Of a stretch of 64,000 nucleotides of DNA, positions 42,707 to 50,636 are shown piece by piece. Under the pieces are notes generated by a model, which worked only from the letters and a program-made list of their open reading frames with translations, had not been told where the DNA came from and made no database searches. Each line of letters starts with the position of its first letter. Positions within the stretch are counted from its first letter, which is position 1. Origin of the DNA: JACCTH01 sp035281645. GTDB lineage: Bacteria > Actinomycetota > Acidimicrobiia > Spongiisociales > ZC4RG35. Made by a program: the position numbers and the translations under genes. The DNA lies in NCBI GenBank assembly GCA_035281645.1, contig DATEDN010000005.1, positions 1 to 64,000 of the forward strand. Reading direction: 5' to 3'.

Positions 42707-43718
42707 TGCTTCTCCGTTTGTAGAGAAGGATCCGACGGGCCGGCGTTCGCACCACTTGCGCGGCTCGAAGTAGGGCCACTGCCGTGATGGCGGCATAGAG
42801 GACGAGAGTTCGTACCCAGACCGGGCCTCTTCTCATTCTGATCAAGGCACCGTCATCGCCATTCACCGGCGGGGCGATCATCTCCCTCGCCACAACGCCG
42901 CCATCGAGCAGTGGCATCCCCCCGAGAAACAGGCCCTGGCCGCTGCCCTGTCTGGCGTAGAGAAGCGCATCAATGGGGACAAACGGAGTGAAGGTGAAAT
43001 TGGTCTGGGAACGCAAGGGAACCCGAATCGCATCGACCATACCCACATAAGGGTTGAGCCACGAGGAGTAGAACTCCCGGCCACGGGGCGGGATCAACGA
43101 CTGGTTAGAGGGCCTAAGCAGCAGTAGCTCGGCCAGCACGAGGGCAAAAGTGATGAATCCGACCACAAATGCGAATGCGTATGAGCCCGCCACCGCCCCT
43201 CGGCTTGACTTTGCTCGCGAGGAGATTGCGATTGAGGCACTGCCAAGCATGATGGCGGTCGCGAGCATCATCGCCAGGGCGGCGAACACGTCCCCGAAGG
43301 ACATTCCACCAAACAACAGCGGGATGGCAACCACCGGCGCCACCGCGACCAGCAACAACAAGAAATAAGACATCGACGAGCTCAACTTCCCGATCACGAG
43401 CTGCAACGGCGTGAGTTGGGTCACCTGAAGTAGCGGCAACGTTTGTCTCTCCCGTTCGCTAACGATCGAGAGCGCCGTCACCCCGGGGATAACCAATATG
43501 ACGCTCGTCATCATCAGAATCGCCATCGCCTGGAAGAGGAAACGGCCCATGTACTCGGTGGCGAGCAGCCTGCCCAGGATCGATGTGGAAACCTGCTGAC
43601 TGACCAGGTAGGAGACGTAGCCGAGCAAACCGATGCCGATGGTCCAGAAAAACAGGAACCAAGGTGAACGGCGGGTGCGAAAACGCTCCAGCACTTCCCT
43701 TCGCAGAACCGGATTCAC
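42693..43718 (-). CDS. ABC-2 type transporter permease of the MoxR/VWA module
   Basis: 341 residues from the GTG at 43718 (GTGA overlap with the ATPase stop). Hydrophobic segments at about 18-38, 58-82, 100-125, 130-155, 165-190 and near 305-322, with ERERQTLPLLQVTQLTP, the cytoplasmic coupling region of ABC-2 permeases. A soluble extracytoplasmic stretch (about 200-300) lies before the last helix. With the upstream ATPase it should form one transporter; being locked in the MoxR/VWA operon suggests it exports or remodels something these proteins act on. Confidence 0.87.
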   Translation of the reverse strand: MNPVLRREVLERFRTRRSPWFLFFWTIGIGLLGYVSYLVSQQVSTSILGRLLATEYMGRFLFQAMAILMMTSVILVIPGVTALSIVSERERQTLPLLQVTQLTPLQLVIGKLSSSMSYFLLLLVAVAPVVAIPLLFGGMSFGDVFAALAMMLATAIMLGSASIAISSRAKSSRGAVAGSYAFAFVVGFITFALVLAELLLLRPSNQSLIPPRGREFYSSWLNPYVGMVDAIRVPLRSQTNFTFTPFVPIDALLYARQGSGQGLFLGGMPLLDGGVVAREMIAPPVNGDDGALIRMRRGPVWVRTLVLYAAITAVALLRAAQVVRTPARRILLYKRRSSAPA

Positions 43719-44650
43719 TCGTCGTCTCCGGCAGTGATGCTGAGGAATAGCTCTTCCAGCCCGGCAACCTCCAGCCTCCAATCAAAGACGTGCTTGCCGC
43801 TGGCCATGACCAGACCGAGAAGGCGAGCTGAATCCGCGTCTTCTCCAGAGAGGACAAACCGGACACGTCCCCGCTCGACGTCGACCTCGGACACTTCTGG
43901 CTGGCCCGAGAGAATTTGCGCGACATCGTCGACCTCTTCATCTGGTGCCCGCAAAGAGACCCGTCGAGTGGCGGTGAGCGTGCGGCGAATGTCTTCGAGA
44001 TTTCCTTGCGCCTTGACTCTGCCGTCGTCGATGACGGCCAGATGGGTGCAAATGCCTTCCAATTCCGAAAGGATGTGCGAGGAGATGATGACCGATTTGC
44101 CCATCCGGGAGAGTTCGGCGATGAGCTCCCGCAGCTGCACCCGGGCCCGTGGGTCAAGGCCGGAGGCAGGCTCATCAAGCACCAAGAGTTGGGGATCGTG
44201 AATGAGGGCCCGGGCGAGCGAGAGGCGCTGCTTCATCCCTCGGGAAAGCGTGTTGACGTCGGTTGCGGCTTTCTGCTCGAGCTCCACCAGGGCCAGGAGA
44301 TCGGCGATCAGGGCAGGACGTTTGGCGGCGGGGACCTTGTTAGCGGCGGCGAAGAAGTCGAGGTACTCCGAGGCGTTGAGGTTTTCGTAGAACCCGAATG
44401 AGTCCGGCATGTATCCAAGGACCTTGCGGACTGCACCCGGGTTGGTCTCCGGATCGACCCCCACTACCTCCACGTGCCCGGCGTCACGGGAAAGCAACGT
44501 GCTGATCACGAGCATCGACGTGGTTTTTCCGGCCCCGTTAGGACCTATCAACCCGAACACTGAACCCTCGGGGACTTCGAGGTCGATGCCGTCCATCGCC
44601 CGCACAGGCCCGTAGCGCTTCTCCACCCCGCGCAGGGTCGCTATCGCCAT
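43715..44650 (-). CDS. ABC transporter ATP-binding protein of the MoxR/VWA module
   Basis: 311 residues. Walker A GPNGAGKT (about 37-44), signature LSRGMKQR, Walker B LLVLDEP, and ISSHILSEL (H-loop), followed by a C-terminal domain of about 90 residues. The signature has Arg in place of the second Gly of LSGG, common in this group. Starts 1 nt after the stop of the 700-residue exported protein and overlaps the permease by 4 nt. Confidence 0.93.
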   Translation of the reverse strand: MAIATLRGVEKRYGPVRAMDGIDLEVPEGSVFGLIGPNGAGKTTSMLVISTLLSRDAGHVEVVGVDPETNPGAVRKVLGYMPDSFGFYENLNASEYLDFFAAANKVPAAKRPALIADLLALVELEQKAATDVNTLSRGMKQRLSLARALIHDPQLLVLDEPASGLDPRARVQLRELIAELSRMGKSVIISSHILSELEGICTHLAVIDDGRVKAQGNLEDIRRTLTATRRVSLRAPDEEVDDVAQILSGQPEVSEVDVERGRVRFVLSGEDADSARLLGLVMASGKHVFDWRLEVAGLEELFLSITAGDDE

Positions 44651-44651
44651 C

Positions 44652-46754
44652 TCACCACTCCAGTGAGAAGCCGTACGGCGACATCGAGGTCTCGAACGCC
44701 AGGTCGAGGTTGTCCGGATCGTCGGTCGAGGCCCGCAGAAAAACCTCGCCCTTCAAATTGCGGTGACGCTCCAGATTGATCCGATCTCCGGGGCTGATGG
44801 CTTCGTACTCATCGGCCGACCAGTCGTAGATTTCCAGATGGCCCGGGATCTCGCCGAACATATTGCTTACCTCGAGGACGGGTGTGGCATCGAGAGAGGC
44901 GGGAAGGTTCCAACCCACCGTCATCTGCCGGGTCTGAATAGCCAGGTAGCCGGGGCCGTAGTCCACCCAGCTGGCGTTACCGGCGTCGACGAGATGAGAG
45001 ATCGAGACGGATTGTTCGACGGGGACGGTGGCGTGGAGGTCCACCGGCACCAACACCAGGGTGCTGCCGCTGGCTTCGACGGTGCGACCGTCGAGATCGA
45101 TGGGAAGTGTGAGCTCATCTGTGAAACCGAAGAAGTAGCTGGTCTCACCGTCGAGAAACCAGCTCCCCGCGTTGCCGAGGGTGGCGATCCGGTTCCAAAT
45201 GTAGGGGTCATTCCAGAGCTGGCGTTCGTTGATCACGGCGTCGCCCACCGAGCCGAAGTCCTGCTGACCGGCGATTCCCGGAGCGATCGATTCACTGCCG
45301 CTGGCCCCGGGCCCGAGGGGATCGGACGCAAGGCTTACCCGACCCTTGGCCACTACTCCCCAGGCCCAAAAGGAGTAGGGCGAGGAGTTGGTGACGGTGG
45401 CCAGAAGCTGGCGATCGCTGGCACTGAAACTCACTTCTGGAAGCGATGCCATCTCCGGTTGCCAGCTGCTTTGGAGCCCGGCCGATCCCAGCTGCTCGAG
45501 GGCGAATACGTAGCCCCCGTTGCCGTTGGCTAAAGCTGGCTCGGGTGGCCCGATTTGGCCGGAGGGGTCGAGAGTGGCTGCGAAAGGGTATGTGACCCAA
45601 TCGGCGGGAGTCGAAAGTGTCCGCCTTCCACCAGCGCCCACCGCCAACACAGTGGCACTGTGCCCGATCGCTTGTTCGTCCGCGGCGATGATGACTGTGC
45701 CGTGATTGAGGACGTTGGCGGATAGTCGTTGCCTGCCCGCGAGCCAGAAACCGCCGACGCCGAGGAAGGCCAGGAGCGGAATCGTCGCCCAGGCGAGTTC
45801 TCTCTTCCCGAAGCGCCGGAGAAGGGCAAAGTTGACCGGACCGACCAATACGGCGTAGCCCACCAGAGCCGCCAATAGCCAGGGCAACGAGGGGACCCGC
45901 TGATCACCGCCACTCACTGCCGACTGCATGAGCATCTGCTCGGGGCTCTGCCAGATCTCCCGCGGGGCCAGCTGGTAGCTAGGCGGGGTGAGGATTCGTG
46001 ACCACTCATCCGAAGTCAGCGATGTAAGTCCCTCCACAGCCGTTACCCAACCGCGTCCAAACGCGAAGTGTCTGTCCGACCCGGCGGCGAGCGCCTCACC
46101 GAGCTCGAGACCGAGAGCGGAGAGCCCGCTTCGATCGACGATCAGGCGCCCCCCGCTTCGAAGCCAGTCCCGAGCGGAAGATGGAAGCTCGGCCGGATCC
46201 TCTACAACCAGGTAGCGAGCGACTCCGAACTCGGTGCCCTCTACTTCCGCCGGGGCGGCAATTACGTCGCGTCCGGTGACGGCCAAGGTGGCGCGATCGA
46301 TCCTCTCTGTGAGCTCGTCCGAACCTGCCACTGCCACGATCGGCTCGTCGGTGGCCGATCGGAGCGACAGGTTGGCAGTGGCTGACGCTTCCGTGGCGCC
46401 ATCCTCGTAGAGCCGAAGGCGAACCTGGGTGGACCCGACCGGGAGCCCCACCCGCACTGAGTAGGTCTTCTCGCTTCCAGCCGGGATCTCAACCGGTACC
46501 AACTGAGTAGCGCTGGCGACTCGAGCCTCTAGCTCCCCGGCGAAGAGGATGTCGGCCGCGATGGTGACGTCGACGGTGATCGGACGCTCCGGATCCACAT
46601 AACCAGCCAGGCCGGCTCGGGCCTCGAGCCGGACGGGAGCAGTCTCTTGAGCGACGGCAGGCAATGCCAGAGCGAAGAGGACGCAGAGCAAGAGGAGCCG
46701 GGGGGCCACCTCGGTCAGACGCCGGCTAGCCGGAGAGGGTTCCCCGAGAGCCAC
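44652..46754 (-). CDS. large exported membrane protein of the MoxR/VWA/ABC module
   Basis: 700 residues, GTG start. N-terminal signal (about 18-36, LLLLCVLFALALPAVAQ), an extracytoplasmic beta-sandwich, a GATase-like segment (LVVEDPAELPSSARDWLRSGGRLIVD), two helices (about 290-312 with GYAVLVGPVNFALLRRFG, and 322-338), and a long C-terminal beta-rich domain. VGPVNF resembles the membrane segment seen in large proteins next to MoxR-type ABC genes. Function unknown; first gene of the module proper, 9 nt after nfuA. Confidence 0.8.
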   Translation of the reverse strand: MALGEPSPASRRLTEVAPRLLLLCVLFALALPAVAQETAPVRLEARAGLAGYVDPERPITVDVTIAADILFAGELEARVASATQLVPVEIPAGSEKTYSVRVGLPVGSTQVRLRLYEDGATEASATANLSLRSATDEPIVAVAGSDELTERIDRATLAVTGRDVIAAPAEVEGTEFGVARYLVVEDPAELPSSARDWLRSGGRLIVDRSGLSALGLELGEALAAGSDRHFAFGRGWVTAVEGLTSLTSDEWSRILTPPSYQLAPREIWQSPEQMLMQSAVSGGDQRVPSLPWLLAALVGYAVLVGPVNFALLRRFGKRELAWATIPLLAFLGVGGFWLAGRQRLSANVLNHGTVIIAADEQAIGHSATVLAVGAGGRRTLSTPADWVTYPFAATLDPSGQIGPPEPALANGNGGYVFALEQLGSAGLQSSWQPEMASLPEVSFSASDRQLLATVTNSSPYSFWAWGVVAKGRVSLASDPLGPGASGSESIAPGIAGQQDFGSVGDAVINERQLWNDPYIWNRIATLGNAGSWFLDGETSYFFGFTDELTLPIDLDGRTVEASGSTLVLVPVDLHATVPVEQSVSISHLVDAGNASWVDYGPGYLAIQTRQMTVGWNLPASLDATPVLEVSNMFGEIPGHLEIYDWSADEYEAISPGDRINLERHRNLKGEVFLRASTDDPDNLDLAFETSMSPYGFSLEW

Positions 46755-46763
46755 GGGGAGTCC

Positions 46764-47375
46764 TTACTTCTTCGACTGCTGGTAGTAAGGATCGGCCCCG
46801 GAAGCGTGATCGGTCACGTCCACCACCTCTGTGAGCTCGGGGATCGATTCCTTGAGGATCCGCTCGATGCCCTGTTTGAGCGTGACCTGGGCCATTCCGC
46901 ATCCCTGGCAACCGCCACCCAGTTTCAGATAGGCGATGGTGCCGTCGACGGAGACCAGCTCCGCCCGGCCCCCATGGGCAGCTATCGCCGGGTTGACGGC
47001 TTCCAAAAGTACCTGGCTGACCTGCTCGGCGATGGGCCCTTCGAGGGTCCCCTGGGGAGCGGCCATCGATGGACTTGAAACGGGTCGGTTGGGATTGTCC
47101 ATCGCCAATCCGTCTTCGCCCATTGTCAGGGAGGCGCCTCGCAATGGCTCCACGCTCTGATGAGGGATCAACACCTGAAGGTCGCCGTGACGCTCCATGT
47201 GATGTTCTGCCTCGGCATCCTCGGTGGGGATAAATGCCAACTCGTAGGCGTACTGGCCCTGGCGGGTACCGGTCACTTCGATAAATAGCCCGATCTCGCC
47301 CTCTCCCGGTTCCTGATCCCTGAGCTCACGGATCATTGCCAGCGCTTCCTCGGAGATGGCTAGGACGTTTTCCAC
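46764..47375 (-). CDS. nfuA: NfuA-like iron-sulfur cluster carrier
   Basis: 203 residues: a degenerate A-type (HesB/IscA-like) N-terminal domain (1-95) without its cysteines, and a NifU C-terminal domain with GGGCQGCGMAQVTLKQGIE (CxxC at about 156-159), which binds a 4Fe-4S cluster as a homodimer and hands it to client enzymes. GTG start with TAAACT seven bases upstream, so leaderless. Divergent from an ATP-grasp gene; downstream genes follow closely, so it may lead a very long transcript. Confidence 0.92.
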   Translation of the reverse strand: MENVLAISEEALAMIRELRDQEPGEGEIGLFIEVTGTRQGQYAYELAFIPTEDAEAEHHMERHGDLQVLIPHQSVEPLRGASLTMGEDGLAMDNPNRPVSSPSMAAPQGTLEGPIAEQVSQVLLEAVNPAIAAHGGRAELVSVDGTIAYLKLGGGCQGCGMAQVTLKQGIERILKESIPELTEVVDVTDHASGADPYYQQSKK

Positions 47376-47382
47376 TAGTTCA

Positions 47383-47388
47383 AGTTTA
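47383..47388 (-). promoter_or_regulatory. -10 element for leaderless nfuA
   Basis: TAAACT on the minus strand, seven bases before the GTG at 47375; no Shine-Dalgarno. Confidence 0.55.
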
Positions 47389-47423
47389 TCTCCCCACCTC
47401 TCAAACTTTCCGCTCGAATTTCT

Positions 47424-47429
47424 TAGCCT
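47424..47429 (+). promoter_or_regulatory. -10 element for leaderless ATP-grasp gene
   Basis: TAGCCT six bases before the ATG at 47436. Same hexamer as at 8541-8546 and 24303-24308. Confidence 0.5.
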
Positions 47430-47435
47430 TCGCGA

Positions 47436-48626
47436 ATGCCGCGGGTGTTGCTGATCATCCCCACGACCTCCTATCGGGCCACCGACTTCTTCGCCGCCGC
47501 CGAGTCTCTGGGTGTCGAGGTTGCGGTTGCTGCCGAGGAGTCACTGCCGCTGGTCGAGCCCGAACGGTTCCTCGCCATCGACTGCAGGCATCCCGAAGAG
47601 GCGGCGCGGGCCATCGTCGATCTGGCGACCGAGACTCCGATCGATGCGATCGTCCCGGTTGACGATGCCGGAGTGGTTATCGCTGCCCTCGCTGCCCAGA
47701 AGCTCGGCCTTCCCCACAACTCACCCGAATCAGCATCAGCGACTCGTGACAAAGCTGTAATGCGACGACTCCTGGCGGCAGCAGAGGTTGATCAGCCCGC
47801 CTTTGCCGTCACCGACGGGGACCCGAGTGCTGCTGCGGCCAGCATCGGATTTCCCCTCGTCATAAAGCCTCGCTCTCTCTCGGCTAGTCGGGGAGTAATC
47901 AAAGTGGACGCTCCCTCCGATCTCGCGCCGACCATCGCCCGAGTGCGCGAGATCGCCAACGACCGAACAGTGCTGACAGAGGAGTTCGTCGATGGGCCGG
48001 AAGTGGCGGTCGAGGGAATGCTTTGGGCTGGCGAACTCGAGGTCCTGGCGATTTTCGACAAGCCCGACCCCCTCAACGGTCCCTTCTTCGAGGAAACGAT
48101 CTTCGTCACCCCTTCCCGCCTCGAGGCGCCCGTCCAGCAGGAGGTAGCGCGTGTGACTCAATCGGCCATTTCCGCCCTTGGTCTGACCGAAGGTCCGATC
48201 CACGCCGAGCTTCGGATCGCGGGAGGGAATCGTCCTCGTCTCATCGAGGTGGCTGCCAGGTCGATCGGAGGGATATGCGGTCGCTCTCTCAATTTCGGTT
48301 TGCTCGACACGCCGCTCGAGGCGCTGATCCTCCGCCACGCTCTCGGGCGCCGGGCCTCGCTTCCGACGAAAGCTGGCGCCTCCGGAGTGATGATGATTCC
48401 CACGACCGCAAACGGAATCCTTAAAGGGGTTAAGGGTATTGACGCAGCCCGCCGAGTGGAAGGGGTGCGCTCGATCGAGATCACAACCCCGGTGGGAGCG
48501 CCTTTGCGCCGGGTGCCGGAGTCGGATCGCTATCTAGGTTTCATCTTCGCCGCCGGGCCGGATGCTGGCTCGGTAGAGGCATCTCTCCGCCAAGCTCACG
48601 CCCAATTGGTGATCGATATCTCCTGA
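47436..48626 (+). CDS. ATP-grasp carboxylate-amine ligase-like protein
   Basis: 396 residues: an N-terminal Rossmann-like pre-ATP domain (1-95), a central ATP-grasp (about 100-290) with FPLVIKPRSLSASRGV, TEEFVDGPEVAVEGM, and the Mg-binding HAELRI and RLIEVAARSIGG, and a C-terminal lid. The layout resembles L-amino-acid ligases (BacD/LAL group), PurK and related enzymes that couple a carboxylate to an amine through an acyl-phosphate. Substrates are unknown and no pathway genes surround it. Ends 1 nt from the convergent phosphotransferase gene. Confidence 0.88.
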   Translation: MPRVLLIIPTTSYRATDFFAAAESLGVEVAVAAEESLPLVEPERFLAIDCRHPEEAARAIVDLATETPIDAIVPVDDAGVVIAALAAQKLGLPHNSPESASATRDKAVMRRLLAAAEVDQPAFAVTDGDPSAAAASIGFPLVIKPRSLSASRGVIKVDAPSDLAPTIARVREIANDRTVLTEEFVDGPEVAVEGMLWAGELEVLAIFDKPDPLNGPFFEETIFVTPSRLEAPVQQEVARVTQSAISALGLTEGPIHAELRIAGGNRPRLIEVAARSIGGICGRSLNFGLLDTPLEALILRHALGRRASLPTKAGASGVMMIPTTANGILKGVKGIDAARRVEGVRSIEITTPVGAPLRRVPESDRYLGFIFAAGPDAGSVEASLRQAHAQLVIDIS

Positions 48627-48627
48627 G

Positions 48628-49494
48628 CTAGGAATCCTCGAGCACCGAGGAGAGAGCCCTTTTTCCTATCTGCGTCATCTGCTCACCGCCTCCCTGCCAT
48701 GCCACGCCGAGGGCGATCGCCCAACCCCGACCCCGCATCCAGGTATCGGCGTCGGTCCCCAGCGCCTCCCTGAATTCTGAGCGGGCCGGTTCGTCAAACA
48801 GCATCCAGCCCACCGCGAGATCGGTGGCGGGATCGCCGGCGCAGACATCGCCGAAGTCGATCACTGCCGAGAGCCGATCCCTCTCAATCACGAGATTGAA
48901 CGGATGGAGGTCTCCATGCAGCCAGACGTCGCGGCCTCGCCACTCGGGGATTTGAACGGCATCGTCCCATGCCCGAAGGAGGCTCATCCGGTCAAACGAC
49001 GCGTCGAGATGGTCGATTCCCACGCGCATCCTGCGGTCGCGGGCAGCCAGCGGAATGCCTCGATAAGGATTTCGGGGAGCACCTGCGGGTGCCGGAAAGT
49101 GAAGGCTCTTTACGAAATCGCCGAGCTGTCGGGCGAGGGTTTCGAGATCTTCGAGGACAGCATTGGCGGCCGTCGTTCCCGGGAACCAGGGGGTGACGGA
49201 CCAGGGCCAGGGATAGCCGGATCCCGCGACGCCGCGTCGAACCGGCACCGGGATCTGGAACGGCAAGCGGGGGGCGATCTCAGGGAGCCATCGTTGTTCG
49301 TTTAGAACCAGGGGAACGCTGAGCGAGCGTCGCGGTAGACGAACTGACAACTCCGCGCCGAGGCGAAAGATGGCGTTGTCCCACCCGCTACCCACAGACC
49401 GCAACGGCAGCCCGGCCAAATCGGGGTGCTGGGTGACGAGCAGCTCAGTTACCAGCACCTCATCGATCTCGACCTCGGCGGGCGGCCCCTCCAT
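48628..49494 (-). CDS. aminoglycoside-phosphotransferase-family kinase
   Basis: 288 residues of the APH/choline-kinase fold. Visible: VGSGWDNAIFRLG (nucleotide loop), catalytic HGDLHPFNL, and Mg-binding VIDFGDVCAGDPATDLAV. Such genes are common in actinobacteria and mostly phosphorylate metabolites; nothing here shows drug resistance. ATG at 49494 has TAGGTT six bases upstream. Confidence 0.9.
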   Translation of the reverse strand: MEGPPAEVEIDEVLVTELLVTQHPDLAGLPLRSVGSGWDNAIFRLGAELSVRLPRRSLSVPLVLNEQRWLPEIAPRLPFQIPVPVRRGVAGSGYPWPWSVTPWFPGTTAANAVLEDLETLARQLGDFVKSLHFPAPAGAPRNPYRGIPLAARDRRMRVGIDHLDASFDRMSLLRAWDDAVQIPEWRGRDVWLHGDLHPFNLVIERDRLSAVIDFGDVCAGDPATDLAVGWMLFDEPARSEFREALGTDADTWMRGRGWAIALGVAWQGGGEQMTQIGKRALSSVLEDS

Positions 49495-49500
49495 GCAGAG

Positions 49501-49506
49501 AACCTA
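49501..49506 (-). promoter_or_regulatory. -10 element for leaderless phosphotransferase gene
   Basis: TAGGTT on the minus strand six bases before the ATG at 49494. A separate -10 for the divergent lipoprotein gene lies 9 bp away at 49515-49520. Confidence 0.5.
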
Positions 49507-49514
49507 GACCTTCC

Positions 49515-49520
49515 TACGAT
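49515..49520 (+). promoter_or_regulatory. -10 element for leaderless lipoprotein gene
   Basis: TACGAT six bases before the ATG at 49527, no Shine-Dalgarno. Confidence 0.5.
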
Positions 49521-49526
49521 CAGGCC

Positions 49527-50624
49527 ATGTCGGTGCCGCGTGCTTCGATCTTGTTGCTCGTGGCGCTCGCCTGCACGACACCTTCCCCCCTTCCTCCCTT
49601 GCTGGTGGTGGACACCGGAGTTACCGCCGTCGACGAAGACGGAGCCAGCTTGGTGCTCCTCGACCCCGAGACCGGGGCAGTTCCGAGTCAGCCGACTTGG
49701 GCTCCAGACGGAACCTTTGCCGTCTGGACCGAAATCGCCGCCGATGGATCAGGAGCATCGATCGCGATGGGAAACGATGAGAGTCAACGTCGGATCGACG
49801 GCGGAACCGTCCCCTTCTTCTACGGGTTCAGCCCTACCGGAAAGTCGCTCGCCTACCTAGGGAACGATCCCGAGGGAGGAGGAGTGGCACTCGGTCTTCT
49901 CGACATCGCCGCTGGCACTGCCCGCCTCCTCGATACCGGCCAGCCCTACTACCTCGACTGGTCTCCTGATGGATCTCGGTTGGCAGTCCATGCCAATCAA
50001 TCGGATCTTTATCTGCTTGACGGCGATGGAATTCGCACCGATCTGGATGTGCAGCCGGGCCTCTTCCAGGCGCCCGCCTTTCTCACCGACGATCGACTTC
50101 TGATTGTCGACGAGGAGTCATTGGCCGTCCTCGACCTCGAGTCATCGGAAGTCCGGTCGATCGCCACGGTTTCGAGATTCAGCGCCTTTGCTCCCTCACC
50201 CGACGGCGCTCGGGTTGCGTTCATCGACAACGATGAGGCAGCCCCGGGAGCTCTGAGCCTGGTTTCGATCGAAAGCGGCGACTCCCAACGCATCGAGGAA
50301 GATCCGGTTGTGCTCTTCGACTGGTCTCCGGATGGCTCACAGCTCCTCTATCTCACCCTCACCCCAGAGGGCTTGGTGCCGTTCGTCTGGACCGAGAACG
50401 AGGTCCAAAGCGGCGAGCCCTTCCTCCCCACCCGTACTTTCTTCCAGTCCTACTTGCCGTTTTGGGATCAATACAACCGTTTCTTGACAATGTGGCGGTC
50501 TGACGGTTCGGGGTTCATTCTCCCCCGGACCAATGGAGAAGCGACCGAGATTGCCTTCTATCCCGCCGATGGGACCGATGTACGGGTACTTGCTCAAGGA
50601 GAGATGGCGGTTCCCGCTCCTTAG
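49527..50624 (+). CDS. beta-propeller lipoprotein (TolB/WD40-like)
   Basis: 365 residues. Short signal with lipobox LVALAC (Cys16), then repeated blades of the TolB-like type, recognised by recurring W-S-P-D-G motifs (TWAPDG, DWSPDGSRL, SPDGARVAFI, DWSPDGSQL). Expected on the outer membrane-leaflet face as a protein-binding scaffold. The S9 peptidase encoded 12 nt downstream also begins with such blades, so they may work together. Function otherwise unknown. Confidence 0.85.
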   Translation: MSVPRASILLLVALACTTPSPLPPLLVVDTGVTAVDEDGASLVLLDPETGAVPSQPTWAPDGTFAVWTEIAADGSGASIAMGNDESQRRIDGGTVPFFYGFSPTGKSLAYLGNDPEGGGVALGLLDIAAGTARLLDTGQPYYLDWSPDGSRLAVHANQSDLYLLDGDGIRTDLDVQPGLFQAPAFLTDDRLLIVDEESLAVLDLESSEVRSIATVSRFSAFAPSPDGARVAFIDNDEAAPGALSLVSIESGDSQRIEEDPVVLFDWSPDGSQLLYLTLTPEGLVPFVWTENEVQSGEPFLPTRTFFQSYLPFWDQYNRFLTMWRSDGSGFILPRTNGEATEIAFYPADGTDVRVLAQGEMAVPAP

Positions 50625-50630
50625 TACATT
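50625..50630 (+). promoter_or_regulatory. -10 element for leaderless S9 peptidase gene
   Basis: TACATT immediately after the lipoprotein stop and six bases before the GTG at 50637; the six bases are CGGGGG, which could alternatively serve as a Shine-Dalgarno placed too close. Confidence 0.45.
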
Positions 50631-50636
50631 CGGGGG

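Noticed and set aside
48628..49494. Antibiotic-resistance aminoglycoside phosphotransferase
   Set aside because: Only the broad APH kinase fold is visible; there is no mobile context and such genes are common housekeeping kinases in actinobacteria.
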